Assembly: GCA_020632665.1 (NCBI GenBank)
Contig: JACKFC010000022.1
Span: 1-64,000, forward strand
Source: Deltaproteobacteria bacterium
GTDB lineage: Bacteria; Myxococcota_A; UBA9042
Direction of reading: 5' to 3'
DNA: 64,000 bases
Part shown: positions 26,383 through 34,982 of the stretch, one piece after another
Layout of the letters: each line of letters begins with the position of its first letter
Position numbering within the stretch: the stretch's first letter is position 1
Notes under the pieces: model-generated
The model's database searches: none
What the model was told of the DNA's origin: nothing
Seen by the model: the letters and a program-made list of their open reading frames with translations, nothing else
Program-made: the position numbers and the translations under genes

Positions 26383-27954
26383 TCAACTTCTGGCGGCGAA
26401 CCGGACGGCCGGCAGCAGCCGTGGCGTCATCGAGAGTTCGCGCAGCCCCAGCTCGATGAGCTCGTGGGTCAGGCTCGGATCCGAGGCGATCTCGCCGCAA
26501 AGCGAGACGGGGACGTCGTGTCGGGCGCCGGCTTCGACGATCATCGCGATCGCCGTGCGCAACGCAGGCGGCAAGCCACGGGTGGCGCTCGGATCGTCGC
26601 GCGAGCGGGCCAGCAGCAGGGCGCCGAGGTCGTTGCTGCCGATGGCGAAGAAGTCGGCCAATGCGGCGAGCGCGTCGAGCTGCAGCAGCGCCGATGGGAC
26701 CTCGATCATCGCGCCGACGGCCGGGATCGGCAGCCCTTCGGCCGCCGCGATCTCGGCGAGCAGGCCGCGAATTTGCCGCAGCTCGTCCACCTCGCTGACG
26801 AAGGGCACCAGGATGCGCAGCGCTCCCGCCGGCGCGGCCCGGACCAGGGCTCGTAGCTGCGATTGGATCACGTTGGGGCGATGCCGCAACAGGCGGACGC
26901 CGCGACAATCCGGCAGGCCACGCAGCGCGATCGGCAGCTCGTGGTCGGCGAAGGGGCCCGAGAGGTCGAGCAGGCGGACGGCGACCGGTTCGGGCGCGAA
27001 ATCGGCCAGGACCGAGCGGAAGATCGCCTCGAGCTCGGCCTCCTCCGGCAGCTTGCTGCGTCCGAGGTAGAGGTAGAACGTCCGCCAGAGCCCGACGCCG
27101 CTGGCGCCGTGGGCGCGTGCCCGTCCGGCGTCGAGGTCGAGATCGAGGTTGGCACGCAGGCAGAGGTTCTCGTCGCCGCGTGCGGCATCGAGCGCCGCAG
27201 CGGGCACCGGCGGCGGCTCGGCGGGCGGCGCCACGTCGGCAGCGTCGACCCGCTGCACCACGCCGGCGTCACCGTCGATGCGCAGTGGCGCCTCGTCCTT
27301 GATCGCCCGCAGCGCGCCCTCGACGCCCGTCACCGCGGGCAATCCAGCGCTGCGGCAGAGCACCGCGACGTGGGAGGTGAGCGAGCCCTCTTCCAGCACC
27401 AAGCCCGCCGCTCCTGCGCTGACCAGATCGATGACGTCGCGCACCGTCACCGCGCCAGCGACCAGGATATCGCCCGGGTCGACCCCGAGCAGGCGCTGCT
27501 CCCCCTCGCGGAGCTGGGCGAGCAGCGCCGCGCCGAGCCCTTCGACGTCGCGCCAGAGCTCGCGGAAGGCGACGTTGCCGAGGCGGGCGAAGCGCTGCTC
27601 GAGGGCGCGCAGGCTGCGCTCGAGCGCGCGTTCGGCGCCGAGGCCGCCCTCCTCGATCGCGCGGATTGTCGGCGCGACGAGCTGCGGATCGCGCAGGATC
27701 GCGCGTTGGCTGATCAGCAGCGCGCGGGCGATGCCGCTGGCCTCGTCGTCGCCGAGTGAGGTGGCGCTCTGCTCCAGCGCGGCCTCCGTCGTCGCTACGG
27801 CAGCTTCGAGGCGGGCCCGCTCGGCCGCGCGCTCGGCGGCGGGGACCCGGCGCCGGCCGCCGACCACGGCGCGGCGCACCAGGACGTGCGCGGGGCCAAT
27901 CGCCACGCCGGGAGCGCTGGCGATGCCCCGCAGGGTCAAACTCGGTTCGCTCAT
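26383..27954 (-). CDS. ptsI: Divergent PTS enzyme I (EI-like, PtsI/PtsP)
   Basis: A 523-residue EI homologue (EI is usually about 575). The phosphorylated His is kept in SLTSHVAVL (H195), and C486 lies in CGEIASD. Arg 291 (in WRTFYLYLGR), Arg 351, Glu 418 (MIEVPSA), Asn 441/Asp 442 (GSNDL) and Arg 452 match phosphate-binding positions. However, the usual RTEF-motif Glu is Phe here, and the DIGGDK Lys is replaced (LDLSGPF). No N-terminal GAF domain is present, unlike PtsP. With only HPr, PtsN and RapZ beside it and no sugar permease, it probably feeds phosphate into a regulatory PTS. ATGA overlap with ptsH couples translation. Confidence 0.85.
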   Translation of the reverse strand: MSEPSLTLRGIASAPGVAIGPAHVLVRRAVVGGRRRVPAAERAAERARLEAAVATTEAALEQSATSLGDDEASGIARALLISQRAILRDPQLVAPTIRAIEEGGLGAERALERSLRALEQRFARLGNVAFRELWRDVEGLGAALLAQLREGEQRLLGVDPGDILVAGAVTVRDVIDLVSAGAAGLVLEEGSLTSHVAVLCRSAGLPAVTGVEGALRAIKDEAPLRIDGDAGVVQRVDAADVAPPAEPPPVPAAALDAARGDENLCLRANLDLDLDAGRARAHGASGVGLWRTFYLYLGRSKLPEEAELEAIFRSVLADFAPEPVAVRLLDLSGPFADHELPIALRGLPDCRGVRLLRHRPNVIQSQLRALVRAAPAGALRILVPFVSEVDELRQIRGLLAEIAAAEGLPIPAVGAMIEVPSALLQLDALAALADFFAIGSNDLGALLLARSRDDPSATRGLPPALRTAIAMIVEAGARHDVPVSLCGEIASDPSLTHELIELGLRELSMTPRLLPAVRFAARS

Positions 27955-28247
27955 CCCCGCGCCCCGCGGCCGTCGTAGGATTCGGCTTCCTCGAAGCCGG
28001 CGGCACAGAGCGCTTCGAGCGCGTCGAGCACCGACTCGGCGTCAGGGCCGCTGGCGACCACCTCGAGTTCGGTGCCGACCACCGCTTCGAGCATCAGCAG
28101 CGAGAGGATGCTGCTGCCGTCGACCTCGTCGCCTCGGCAGCGGACCCGGACCCGCGCGTCGTGGGATTCGACGACCGCGACGAAGCGACCGGCGGGCCGC
28201 GCGTGCAGGCCCATCGGGTTCCGGATCTTCAGCTTGCGCCGGATCAT
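27951..28247 (-). CDS. ptsH: Phosphocarrier HPr (nitrogen-type PTS)
   Basis: A 98-residue HPr. Phosphoryl-accepting His 15 lies in NPMGLHARPA. Ser 46 (GSSILSLL) occupies the position that HPr kinase phosphorylates in other bacteria. Start overlaps rapZ's stop and stop overlaps ptsI's start, each by 4 bases. It probably carries phosphate from EI to PtsN. An HprK gene is not seen in this window. Confidence 0.93.
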   Translation of the reverse strand: MIRRKLKIRNPMGLHARPAGRFVAVVESHDARVRVRCRGDEVDGSSILSLLMLEAVVGTELEVVASGPDAESVLDALEALCAAGFEEAESYDGRGARG

Positions 28248-29218
28248 GCCCGGCTGCCCCGTGCCGCGTCGCGGTGGGTGACCACGACCCGGCCGACGCG
28301 CAGCGCGCGCAGATGGATCGAGAGCGCCTCGATCAGCGCGACCGAGCGGTGCCGGCCGCCGGTGCAGCCGATGGCGACGCTGACGATCGCGCGGCCTTCG
28401 TCGCGGTGCATCGGCAGGCTGTAGTCGAGCAGTGCCTCGATGCGCTGCAGCAGGGCGTCGCCGCCGGCGGTCTCGAAGACGTATCGTGCGACCGGCTCGT
28501 CCATGCCCGTCAGCGGCCGCAGTGCATCGACGAAATGTGGGTTGGCCAGCGCACGGACGTCGAAGACGTAATCCGCGTCACGGGGCACGCCATGCTTGAA
28601 GCCGAAGCTGGTCAGGGCGATGACCATGCGCGTCTCGGCGGCGTCCTTCTCCTCGAAGAGCTCGGTGATTCGGGCCTTGAGCTGGTGCACCGTCAGGTCA
28701 CTGGTGTCGATGTTGAGCGTGGTGCGCTCGCGGATCTCGAGCATCAGCTGGCGTTCGCGGGCGATCGCCTGGGCGATTGTCCGTTCGCTCAGCACCGGAT
28801 GCTTGCGGCGGGTCTCGGCGAAGCGGCGCACCAGGACGTCGTCGGAGCAGTCGAGGAAGAGCAGGCCGACGGCGTGGCCCCGTTCGCGGATCGCTGCCGC
28901 GCTCGCGTCGAGGTCGAGCACCAACGCGCCGGCGCGGATGTCGAGGCCGACCGCCACCGGGCGGGTATCGCCCCGCGACGAAAGTTCTTCCTGCAGCGCC
29001 GGCAGCAAGCGCGCCGGGAGGTTGTCGACGCAGAACCAGCCGAGGTCTTCCAGTGCGCGCAGGCAGGTGGTGCGACCCGAGCCGCTGATTCCGGTGACGA
29101 TGAGCCACTGCGGCGGGCCGGTGTCGATCCGCACGGGCTCCCACGCACCGGACGTCGTGGCGGCCGCGGCAGCGGCGCGGCGGCGCTCCCAGGCGCTCTC
29201 GCCAGGGGCTCCGCTCAT
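28244..29218 (-). CDS. rapZ: RapZ-like P-loop / RNase adapter protein
   Basis: 324 residues, RapZ/YvcJ family. The P-loop is GISGSGRT at 43-50 (usually GxSGAGKS; the Lys is Arg here), then CLRALEDLGWFCVDNLP. The C-terminal domain has SFGFKHGVP, ADYVFDVRALANPHF and the terminal GCTGGRHRSV motif. In E. coli RapZ directs RNase E to the GlmZ sRNA; in other bacteria it senses metabolites. About 30 residues before the P-loop domain are poorly conserved. It overlaps both ptsN and ptsH by 4 bases. Confidence 0.95.
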   Translation of the reverse strand: MSGAPGESAWERRRAAAAAATTSGAWEPVRIDTGPPQWLIVTGISGSGRTTCLRALEDLGWFCVDNLPARLLPALQEELSSRGDTRPVAVGLDIRAGALVLDLDASAAAIRERGHAVGLLFLDCSDDVLVRRFAETRRKHPVLSERTIAQAIARERQLMLEIRERTTLNIDTSDLTVHQLKARITELFEEKDAAETRMVIALTSFGFKHGVPRDADYVFDVRALANPHFVDALRPLTGMDEPVARYVFETAGGDALLQRIEALLDYSLPMHRDEGRAIVSVAIGCTGGRHRSVALIEALSIHLRALRVGRVVVTHRDAARGSRA

Positions 29219-29682
29219 GATCGCCCCGCTTCGTATTCGTTGATGATCGCGAAGGCCTCCGCGGCGGTCTCGGCGGCGTAGAGGCCGCGCCGAATCTGCT
29301 CCGAGCGCACCAGCCGCGCGATCCGCGCGAGCAGGCGGAGGTGCAGCGCCTGCGCGTTCTTCGGCGCCAGTACGACCATCACCAGGCGCACCGGCTGCGC
29401 GTCGACGGCGTCGAAGTCGACCGGGCCAGCGGTCCGGAGCAGGCCCAGCCGCGGCGCCTGCAGCGCTTCGCAGGTGGCGTGCGGGATGGCGATGCCTTCG
29501 CCGACGCCGGTCGAGGCGACGCGCTCGCGCGCGCTCAGCAGGTCGGTGATGGTCTCGGCCGGCAACCCCGGGAGCACCCGCGCCATGCACGCGCCGGCGA
29601 CGCGCAGCAGCTCCGCCTTGTCGGCGGCAGCGACGTCGAGCTGCACCGAGTCGACGTCGAGGTAGGACGTGAGCTGCACCAT
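29215..29682 (-). CDS. ptsN: PTS IIA-Ntr protein PtsN
   Basis: 155 residues of the fructose/nitrogen-type EIIA family. The phosphorylated His 68 is in GEGIAIPHA. It lies 19 bases downstream of rpoN and overlaps rapZ in an ATGA junction. PtsN links PEP/phosphate state to nitrogen or potassium control in other Proteobacteria. No membrane IIB or IIC component accompanies it, which supports a purely regulatory role. Confidence 0.95.
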   Translation of the reverse strand: MVQLTSYLDVDSVQLDVAAADKAELLRVAGACMARVLPGLPAETITDLLSARERVASTGVGEGIAIPHATCEALQAPRLGLLRTAGPVDFDAVDAQPVRLVMVVLAPKNAQALHLRLLARIARLVRSEQIRRGLYAAETAAEAFAIINEYEAGRS

Positions 29683-29701
29683 CGGCCCCTCCTCCCGCGC
29701 G

Positions 29702-31417
29702 TCAGATCAACGACCGACGCCGCGACGAGGACGGTATGTTCATGGCCTCGCGGTATTTCGCAACCGTTCGGCGCGCAATCGACAGCGTCTTCTGCGGTAG
29801 TAGGCCGGAGAGTTCACCTTCTTCCACGTCCAAACGGGCGAGCAGCCGGGCCCGATCCCACTGACCCTGCAGAATCTCGGCGATCTCCTGATCAGAGAGC
29901 GGAGAGCGCCCCGGCTCGTGGTCGATCAGCTTCTTGATCGCGAACTTCACCGCCTCGCTGGCCAGGTCCGGCCCGGTGTCCGAGGTGATGCGGCTGTTGA
30001 AGAAGTACTTCAGCTCGAAGATGCCTTGTGGCGTATGGACGTATTTCGACGTCGTCACGCGGGATACGGTCGATTCGTGCAGTCCGACATCCTCGGCCAC
30101 CTCACGCAGCACCAGCGGTCGCAGGTGGGCGACACCCTTCTCGAGGAAGGGGCGCTGGAAGCGCATGATCGACTCGGTCACCTTCTGGATCGTGCTCTGC
30201 CGCTGGTGGATGCTGCGGATCATCCAGATCGCCTGCCGCATCTTCTCGCTGAGGTATTCCTTTGCGTCGCCGGCGCCGCCACCGCCGCTTTCTTGTAGCG
30301 CGCGGCGGTAGAAGGCCGAGACCCGCAGCTTCGGCAGGCCGTCCTCGTTGACCACGACGGTGTAGTCGTCGCCGACCTTGTGCACGTAGACGTCCGGCGT
30401 GATGTAGCGGGCGCTCTCGCCGGAGTAGCGCCGCCCCGGGCGCGGCTCCAGCGTCGCGAGCAGGGCGAGGAGCTCGCGGACCTCGTCTTCGCTGGCCTTG
30501 AGATCGCGAAGGATCGGCCCGTGCTTGCGCGCCTCGAGGTTGCTGAGATGGCGCTCGATCAGGCGGTGCAGCTTGTTGTTCTCTGGGTGCAGGGCGCGCG
30601 CTTGCAGCAGCAGGCACTCGCGCAGATCGCGCGCCGCGACGCCGATCGGATCGCAACGCTGCACCGCCTCCAGGACCTGATGCACCTGGGCCGGTGCGAC
30701 GTCGTATTGCGCCGCGATCCGCCGGGTCGAGTTGCCGGCGACGAGCCGACCCCTCATGCCCCGACCCTCGCCGTCGTGGGTCCACGCGTCGGCCTCTTCG
30801 TCGCTGAGCCAGAGCAGATCCAGCCCGCCGCCACACTCCTCGCTCTCGATGCCGCCGATATCGGCCTTGCGCCGCAGCAGCCGGCGGCCAGCGTCGGTGC
30901 CCCCGCGCAGCTCCAGCCGACTCGGGCGGAAATAGCCGTCGTCGTCGAGGTTGCCGACGATCTCCTCGGCGATCGTCAGCTCGGTCTGGTCGAGCCCGGT
31001 CAGGCCGAGCTGCTCGAAGAGTTCTTCGTCGAGCGTCGCTTCGCGGGTCAGGGTTGCCGAGAGCGGCGGCAATTCCTCGTCGCGCGAGGCGTAGCCCGAG
31101 GGGCCGGCGGTCGGGCCGCGGGCCAGGTCGGCGAAATACTCCTGCCAATCGATCTCGGAGGAGGCTTTTTCGCGGCCTTCGCTCGCGTCGAGGTGGGTGA
31201 CCTCGCCTTCGCCGCTCGTCACCGCGCTCGAAGTTGCGGCGTCCGAGCGCTGCGGCGATTCTTCCAGCAGTGGGTTCTCGTTCAGCGTCTCGCGGACCTG
31301 CTCGACCAGCTCCTGCCGCGAGAGGGCCAGCAACCGGATCGCCTGCTGCAGCTGCTGGGTCATGACCAGCCGCTGCTCCAGCCGCGTTCCGATGTGCAGA
31401 CCCTGCTTGAACTCCAT
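29702..31417 (-). CDS. rpoN: RNA polymerase sigma-54 factor RpoN
   Basis: 571 residues. Region I starts MEFKQGLHIGTRLEQRLVMTQQLQQAIRLL, and the acidic region II follows. The core-binding and HTH segments include VEEGELSGLLPQKT. The RpoN box reads ARRTVAKYREAM near the C-terminus (expected ARRTVAKYRE). Between DDDGYF and the segment EAVQRCDPIGVAARDL there are about 80 residues, roughly 50 more than in E. coli RpoN, Cys/Gly- and charge-rich. Start Met 31417 fits the region I boundary; the frame runs upstream to 31489 without homology. Predicted promoter at 31461-31489. Confidence 0.95.
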   Translation of the reverse strand: MEFKQGLHIGTRLEQRLVMTQQLQQAIRLLALSRQELVEQVRETLNENPLLEESPQRSDAATSSAVTSGEGEVTHLDASEGREKASSEIDWQEYFADLARGPTAGPSGYASRDEELPPLSATLTREATLDEELFEQLGLTGLDQTELTIAEEIVGNLDDDGYFRPSRLELRGGTDAGRRLLRRKADIGGIESEECGGGLDLLWLSDEEADAWTHDGEGRGMRGRLVAGNSTRRIAAQYDVAPAQVHQVLEAVQRCDPIGVAARDLRECLLLQARALHPENNKLHRLIERHLSNLEARKHGPILRDLKASEDEVRELLALLATLEPRPGRRYSGESARYITPDVYVHKVGDDYTVVVNEDGLPKLRVSAFYRRALQESGGGGAGDAKEYLSEKMRQAIWMIRSIHQRQSTIQKVTESIMRFQRPFLEKGVAHLRPLVLREVAEDVGLHESTVSRVTTSKYVHTPQGIFELKYFFNSRITSDTGPDLASEAVKFAIKKLIDHEPGRSPLSDQEIAEILQGQWDRARLLARLDVEEGELSGLLPQKTLSIARRTVAKYREAMNIPSSSRRRSLI

Positions 31418-31460
31418 TCCGACACCAGTTTGGGCAAGTTGGCGCGACCCGTGCATGCAC

Positions 31461-31489
31461 AGCCTAGCCTGCTGCGGCCACCGCGACAA
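31461..31489 (-). promoter_or_regulatory. Candidate promoter of rpoN-ptsN-rapZ-ptsH-ptsI
   Basis: On the minus strand: TTGTCG (31484-31489), a 17-base spacer, then TAGGCT (31461-31466), leaving about 43 bases to the rpoN ATG. A plausible sigma-70-type element that would serve the whole cluster. Confidence 0.45.
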
Positions 31490-31514
31490 GGCGAGGCCAC
31501 CGGCCCGCCGAACC

Positions 31515-31543
31515 TTGACACGAAAGCCTCCGCTCCATTTCCT
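31515..31543 (+). promoter_or_regulatory. Candidate promoter of dnaJ
   Basis: A perfect -35 TTGACA at 31515-31520, a 17-base spacer, then TTTCCT at 31538-31543 (weak -10), 50 bases before the dnaJ start. Divergent from the rpoN promoter. Confidence 0.4.
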
Positions 31544-31593
31544 GCCGCCGCGCCGAGCCGTCGACGACGGCGGCCACGGGGGACGGGAGCACG

Positions 31594-32652
31594 ATGAGCA
31601 AGCGGGATTATTACGAAGTACTCGGGGTCGGCCGCGACGCCGGTGCCGCCGAGGTGAAGAAGGCGTTCCGCCAGCTCGCGATGCGCTACCACCCCGATCG
31701 CAATCCGGACGACCCCGACGCCGAGGAGCGCTTCAAGGAGGCCGCAGAGGCCTACGACGTGCTCGGCGACGACGAAAAGCGCCAGCGCTACGATCGCTTC
31801 GGTCACAGCGCCTTCGACGGTGGCGCCGGGCGCACCCAATCCGCCGAGGACATCTTCAGTCATTTCGGCGATATCTTCGGCGATCTCTTCGGTGGCGGGC
31901 GGCGCGCCCGCAATCGGCCGGCCCGGGGCAGCGATCTTCGCTACGACCTCGAGATTGGCCTCGGCGAGGCCGTTTCGGGCGCCAAGCGCGAGATCGTGAT
32001 CCCGCGCATCGTCGATTGCGCCGATTGCTCCGGCAGCGGACTGCGGGACGGGGCATCGCCGACCACGTGCACCCACTGCGGCGGCAACGGCCAGGTCGGC
32101 CGGCAGCAAGGTCCCTTCCTCTTCTCGATGACCTGTCCGCATTGCCAGGGCGCGGGCCGCAGCGTCGCCGAGAAGGATCGCTGCAGCGGATGCGGCGGCG
32201 CCGGCAAGACCCGGATCGAGCGCAAGGTGACGATCAAGGTCCCTCCGGGGGTCGACACCGGGACACGGATGCGGATCGCCGGCGAGGGCGAGGCCGGCGA
32301 GCGAGGCGGACCGGCCGGTGATCTCTACGTCGTGCTGGTCGTGCAGAGCGACGAGCGATTCGAGCGCGACGGCGACGATCTGCACACCGAGATCGAGGTC
32401 GATCTGCTCCGCGCCGTGCTCGGCGGTGAGGCCGACGTGCCCTTGGTCGACGGCGGCACCGAGCGGGTTCGGTTGCCCGCAGGCGTGCAGCCCGGCGAGC
32501 GCGTCCGGTTGCGCGACAAGGGCGTGCCGCACCTCGGCGCTGCCGGCCGCGGCGATCTCTACGCGCACGTCAAGGTGAGCGTGCCGACGCGGCTGACCAA
32601 AGAGCAGCGCAAGCTCTTCGAGCAGCTCGTGGACACGGGACCGATGCGCTGA
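31594..32652 (+). CDS. dnaJ: Chaperone DnaJ
   Basis: A 352-residue DnaJ, co-chaperone of DnaK. The J domain (1-70) has HPD at 33-35. A Gly/Phe segment (FGDIFGDLFGGG) follows. The zinc domain has four CxxCxGxG motifs (CADCSGSG, CTHCGGNG, CPHCQGAG, CSGCGGAG). C-terminal substrate-binding domains run to the end. ATG at 31594 has GGGAG four bases upstream. dnaK and grpE are not in this window. Confidence 0.96.
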   Translation: MSKRDYYEVLGVGRDAGAAEVKKAFRQLAMRYHPDRNPDDPDAEERFKEAAEAYDVLGDDEKRQRYDRFGHSAFDGGAGRTQSAEDIFSHFGDIFGDLFGGGRRARNRPARGSDLRYDLEIGLGEAVSGAKREIVIPRIVDCADCSGSGLRDGASPTTCTHCGGNGQVGRQQGPFLFSMTCPHCQGAGRSVAEKDRCSGCGGAGKTRIERKVTIKVPPGVDTGTRMRIAGEGEAGERGGPAGDLYVVLVVQSDERFERDGDDLHTEIEVDLLRAVLGGEADVPLVDGGTERVRLPAGVQPGERVRLRDKGVPHLGAAGRGDLYAHVKVSVPTRLTKEQRKLFEQLVDTGPMR

Positions 32653-32668
32653 AAACGCCGACTTCGCG

Positions 32669-32696
32669 TTGACACCCCGAGCCGGATGTGCATGAT
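32669..32696 (+). promoter_or_regulatory. Promoter upstream of rplY-pth-rpsF region
   Basis: TTGACA at 32669-32674, a 16-base spacer, and CATGAT at 32691-32696, in the 175-base gap after dnaJ. A long leader (about 125 bases) precedes rplY. The best sigma-70-type match in the window. Confidence 0.6.
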
Positions 32697-32827
32697 CCGG
32701 CCCCCTCGCGCCGGCCTGCAGCCTCGGGTTGTACGGCCAGGACGACGGCGAATCCCCGCATCCCGCGGCGTTCGCATCGTCCCACGGAGCGACCGACCAG
32801 GCCCGACGCGGCCTCGGAGAGTACGAG

Positions 32828-33430
32828 ATGAACACGATCGCGATTGATGTCCGTCCGCGCGCCCTCACCGGCACCGGAGTTGCGAAGAAGATCCGCCGCG
32901 CCGGCCTGGTTCCGGGCGTGGTCTACGGCCACGGCGTGGAAGGCAACGTCAACGTCGCCTTCGACCCCCGCTCGGTGGTCAAGGGCCTCTCGGGCGCCTA
33001 CGGCCGCAACCAGCTCTTCACCTTCGAGATCGACGGCAAGCAGCATCTCGCGATCTGCCGTCAGGTCGAGGTCCATCCGGTCTCGCGGAAGCTGTCGCAC
33101 GTCGACTTCTTCGCGGTGCAGCCGGACACCCGCATCAAGGTGACGCTGCCGATCCGGCTCACCGGTCGTTCGGCTGGCCAGAAGGCCGGTGGTCGCCTCG
33201 ACGTGACCGCGCGTTTCGTGAACGTGCACACCACGCCGGCACACCTGCCGACGAGCATCGACGTCCGCCTCGAGCCGTACAAGAACGGCCAGCTGCTGGG
33301 TGTCGAGGCGCTGCCCTTCCCGGAGGGGGTCACCCCGGTCTTCCGCCAGGCCTTCAAGGTCTTCGAGCTCGTCGCGCCGAAGGTCGTCAAGGTCGAGGAA
33401 GTCGATCCCAAGGCCAAGAAGAAGAAGTAG
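32828..33430 (+). CDS. rplY: 50S ribosomal protein L25 (CTC family)
   Basis: 200 residues, longer CTC/TL5-type L25, which binds 5S rRNA. The N-terminal L25 domain is clear (MNTIAIDVRPRALTGTGVAKKIRRAG, LVPGVVYGHG), followed by a C-terminal TL5 beta domain (VNVHTTPAHLPTSIDV) and a Lys-rich end. Start ATG at 32828 has GGAG about eight bases upstream; an earlier in-frame start would add only leader-like sequence. It heads a run of translation genes. Confidence 0.95.
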   Translation: MNTIAIDVRPRALTGTGVAKKIRRAGLVPGVVYGHGVEGNVNVAFDPRSVVKGLSGAYGRNQLFTFEIDGKQHLAICRQVEVHPVSRKLSHVDFFAVQPDTRIKVTLPIRLTGRSAGQKAGGRLDVTARFVNVHTTPAHLPTSIDVRLEPYKNGQLLGVEALPFPEGVTPVFRQAFKVFELVAPKVVKVEEVDPKAKKKK

Positions 33431-33538
33431 TCGGCCCGGCCGCTACACCCGCGCACCGCACCACAGCGCTGCCTCGCGCGGGCAGCGTCATGCGGTCGCG
33501 CCTGACAACTCGGACCCGCAACGCCAGGAGCAGCCAAG

Positions 33539-34132
33539 GTGGCAGCGTCGTCGGCAGAGCCGCAGATTCGCGCCGTGGTCGGCCTCGGAAATCCGGGGTC
33601 GCGCTACGCCGAGACGCGTCACAACGTCGGCTTCATGGTCACCACCGAGCTTGCTCGGCGGGCCTCCGCTTCCTGGCAGAGCAAGTTCAAGGGCCGCTAC
33701 GCCAAGGTCTTCCTCGGCGGGCGTGAGGTCTGGTTGCTCGAACCCGAGACGTTCATGAACCTCTCGGGCGAGAGCGTGCAGCCCTTCGCGGCGTTCTTTC
33801 GGATCGCTCCGGAAGAGATCTTGGTCGTCCACGACGATCTGGACCTGCCCTTCGCCACCTTGCGCCTCAAGCGCGGCGGCGGCCATGGCGGCCACAACGG
33901 CCTCCGGTCGCTGGTCGATCGGCTCGGATCCCGGGATTTCGCCCGGCTCCGCGTCGGCATCGGCCGACCGCAGAAAGGCGACGTCAGCGGCTTCGTCCTC
34001 GCACCCTTCGCGGCGCAGGAGCGCGAATGGCTGCCGGGACTGGTCAGAGACGCCGCAGACGCGGCGCTCGGCTGCGTCTCTGACGGGCTGCTCGCGACGC
34101 AGCAGCGGGTCCACACGACGAGCGACGGCTAG
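33539..34132 (+). CDS. pth: Peptidyl-tRNA hydrolase
   Basis: 197 residues, GTG start at 33539 with AGGAG eight bases upstream. It frees tRNA from stalled peptidyl-tRNA. Conserved segments: VVGLGNPGSRYAETRHNVGF with the catalytic His, ETFMNLSG, HDDLDLP with the catalytic Asp, and GHGGHNGLRS. Rpl25-pth adjacency is common in bacteria, as here (gap 108 bases). Confidence 0.96.
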   Translation: MAASSAEPQIRAVVGLGNPGSRYAETRHNVGFMVTTELARRASASWQSKFKGRYAKVFLGGREVWLLEPETFMNLSGESVQPFAAFFRIAPEEILVVHDDLDLPFATLRLKRGGGHGGHNGLRSLVDRLGSRDFARLRVGIGRPQKGDVSGFVLAPFAAQEREWLPGLVRDAADAALGCVSDGLLATQQRVHTTSDG

Positions 34133-34143
34133 CCGTCGCCCGC

Positions 34144-34221
34144 GGGAGCTTCTGGACGGTCCAGGAGCCCCATCACTCCTCGCCTCGACACAGTGTCGGG
34201 GCGAACGCAGCGAGAAGCTGC
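34144..34221 (+). promoter_or_regulatory. Three stem-loops in the rpsF leader
   Basis: In the 112-base gap between pth and rpsF I see three stem-loops: 34144-34171 (about 11 pairs with one bulge), 34182-34202 (about 8 pairs, GCC-CGAC..GTCG-GGC type), and 34207-34221 (GCAGC..GCTGC). These could be a pth terminator lacking a U run, or an S6:S18-type autoregulatory leader. I cannot match the leader consensus with confidence. Confidence 0.4.
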
Positions 34222-34244
34222 GGAGCCAAGGGGAGAATACCGCG

Positions 34245-34730
34245 ATGATCATGGCACGGTCTTACGAGACCATCATCATCACGCGGCCGGATTACGAGAC
34301 CGACTCTGTCGAGAAGCTGCACGAGCGTCTGCTCAAGGCTATCGACGAGAAGGGTGGCGTCGAGCTCAAGCTCGTCGACTGGGGCCGGCGCAAGCTTGCC
34401 TACCCGATCTCCGGCCATCGCAAGGGCAACTACTACTACTGGGGCTTCATCGCCTCGCCGGACTGCCTCTCGGAAGTGCACCGCTTCCTGAAGCTTTCCA
34501 GCGACGTCATCCGCTTCCAGACGATCACGCTCAGCGACGCCAAGCCGCTCGGCGCTTTCGACATCGTCAAGGAAAAGGAGCGCGTCGAGGCTCTCACGCC
34601 CGACCCGCAGGACGACGAGGATCCGATCCGCCGGGATCGCCGCGACCGCCGCCGGCGCCGCGACGATGACGAGGACGGCGACGACGACGACGACAACGAC
34701 GACGACGACGACGACCAGGAGGACGCATGA
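34245..34730 (+). CDS. rpsF: 30S ribosomal protein S6 with acidic tail
   Basis: 161 residues. The S6 domain (1-100) is well conserved (ARSYETIIITRPDYE, VDWGRRKLAYPI, GNYYYWGF). The tail is unusual: an Arg-rich block followed by a run of about 20 mostly Asp residues. E. coli S6 has a much shorter Glu tail added after translation. ATG at 34245 has GGGAG nine bases upstream; a second ATG two codons on is less favoured. ATGA overlap with rpsR. Confidence 0.95.
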   Translation: MIMARSYETIIITRPDYETDSVEKLHERLLKAIDEKGGVELKLVDWGRRKLAYPISGHRKGNYYYWGFIASPDCLSEVHRFLKLSSDVIRFQTITLSDAKPLGAFDIVKEKERVEALTPDPQDDEDPIRRDRRDRRRRRDDDEDGDDDDDNDDDDDDQEDA

Positions 34731-34972
34731 GGCCGGAATTCCGCCGTCGCCGCTTCGGCCGCCGCAAGGTGTGCCCGTTCTGCGCCGACAAGACGCTCTA
34801 CATCGACTACAAGACCCCGAGCATGCTGAAGCGCTTCATCACCGAGCGCGGTCGCATCGTGCCCCGCCGCATCAGTGGCGTCTGCGCGGCGCACCAGCGT
34901 CAGCTGCAGGAGGCCGTCAAGCGCGCCCGTATGGTCGCCCTGATGCCCTTCTCCATGTCGGGCATCGACTAA
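34727..34972 (+). CDS. rpsR: 30S ribosomal protein S18
   Basis: 81 residues. Zinc-type S18 (C+ form): CPFC at 16-19 and CAAH later supply four ligands. Conserved IDYKTPSMLKRF and RGRIVPRRISG are present. It overlaps rpsF by 4 bases and precedes rplI by 10, the usual rpsF-rpsR-rplI order. Confidence 0.97.
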   Translation: MRPEFRRRRFGRRKVCPFCADKTLYIDYKTPSMLKRFITERGRIVPRRISGVCAAHQRQLQEAVKRARMVALMPFSMSGID

Positions 34973-34982
34973 GGAGGCCGAG

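Noticed and set aside
31418..31593. Sigma-54 (-24/-12) promoter search near rpoN and the pilin-like gene
   Set aside because: No TGGC-N8-TTGC arrangement with correct spacing found; only sigma-70-like elements were seen.
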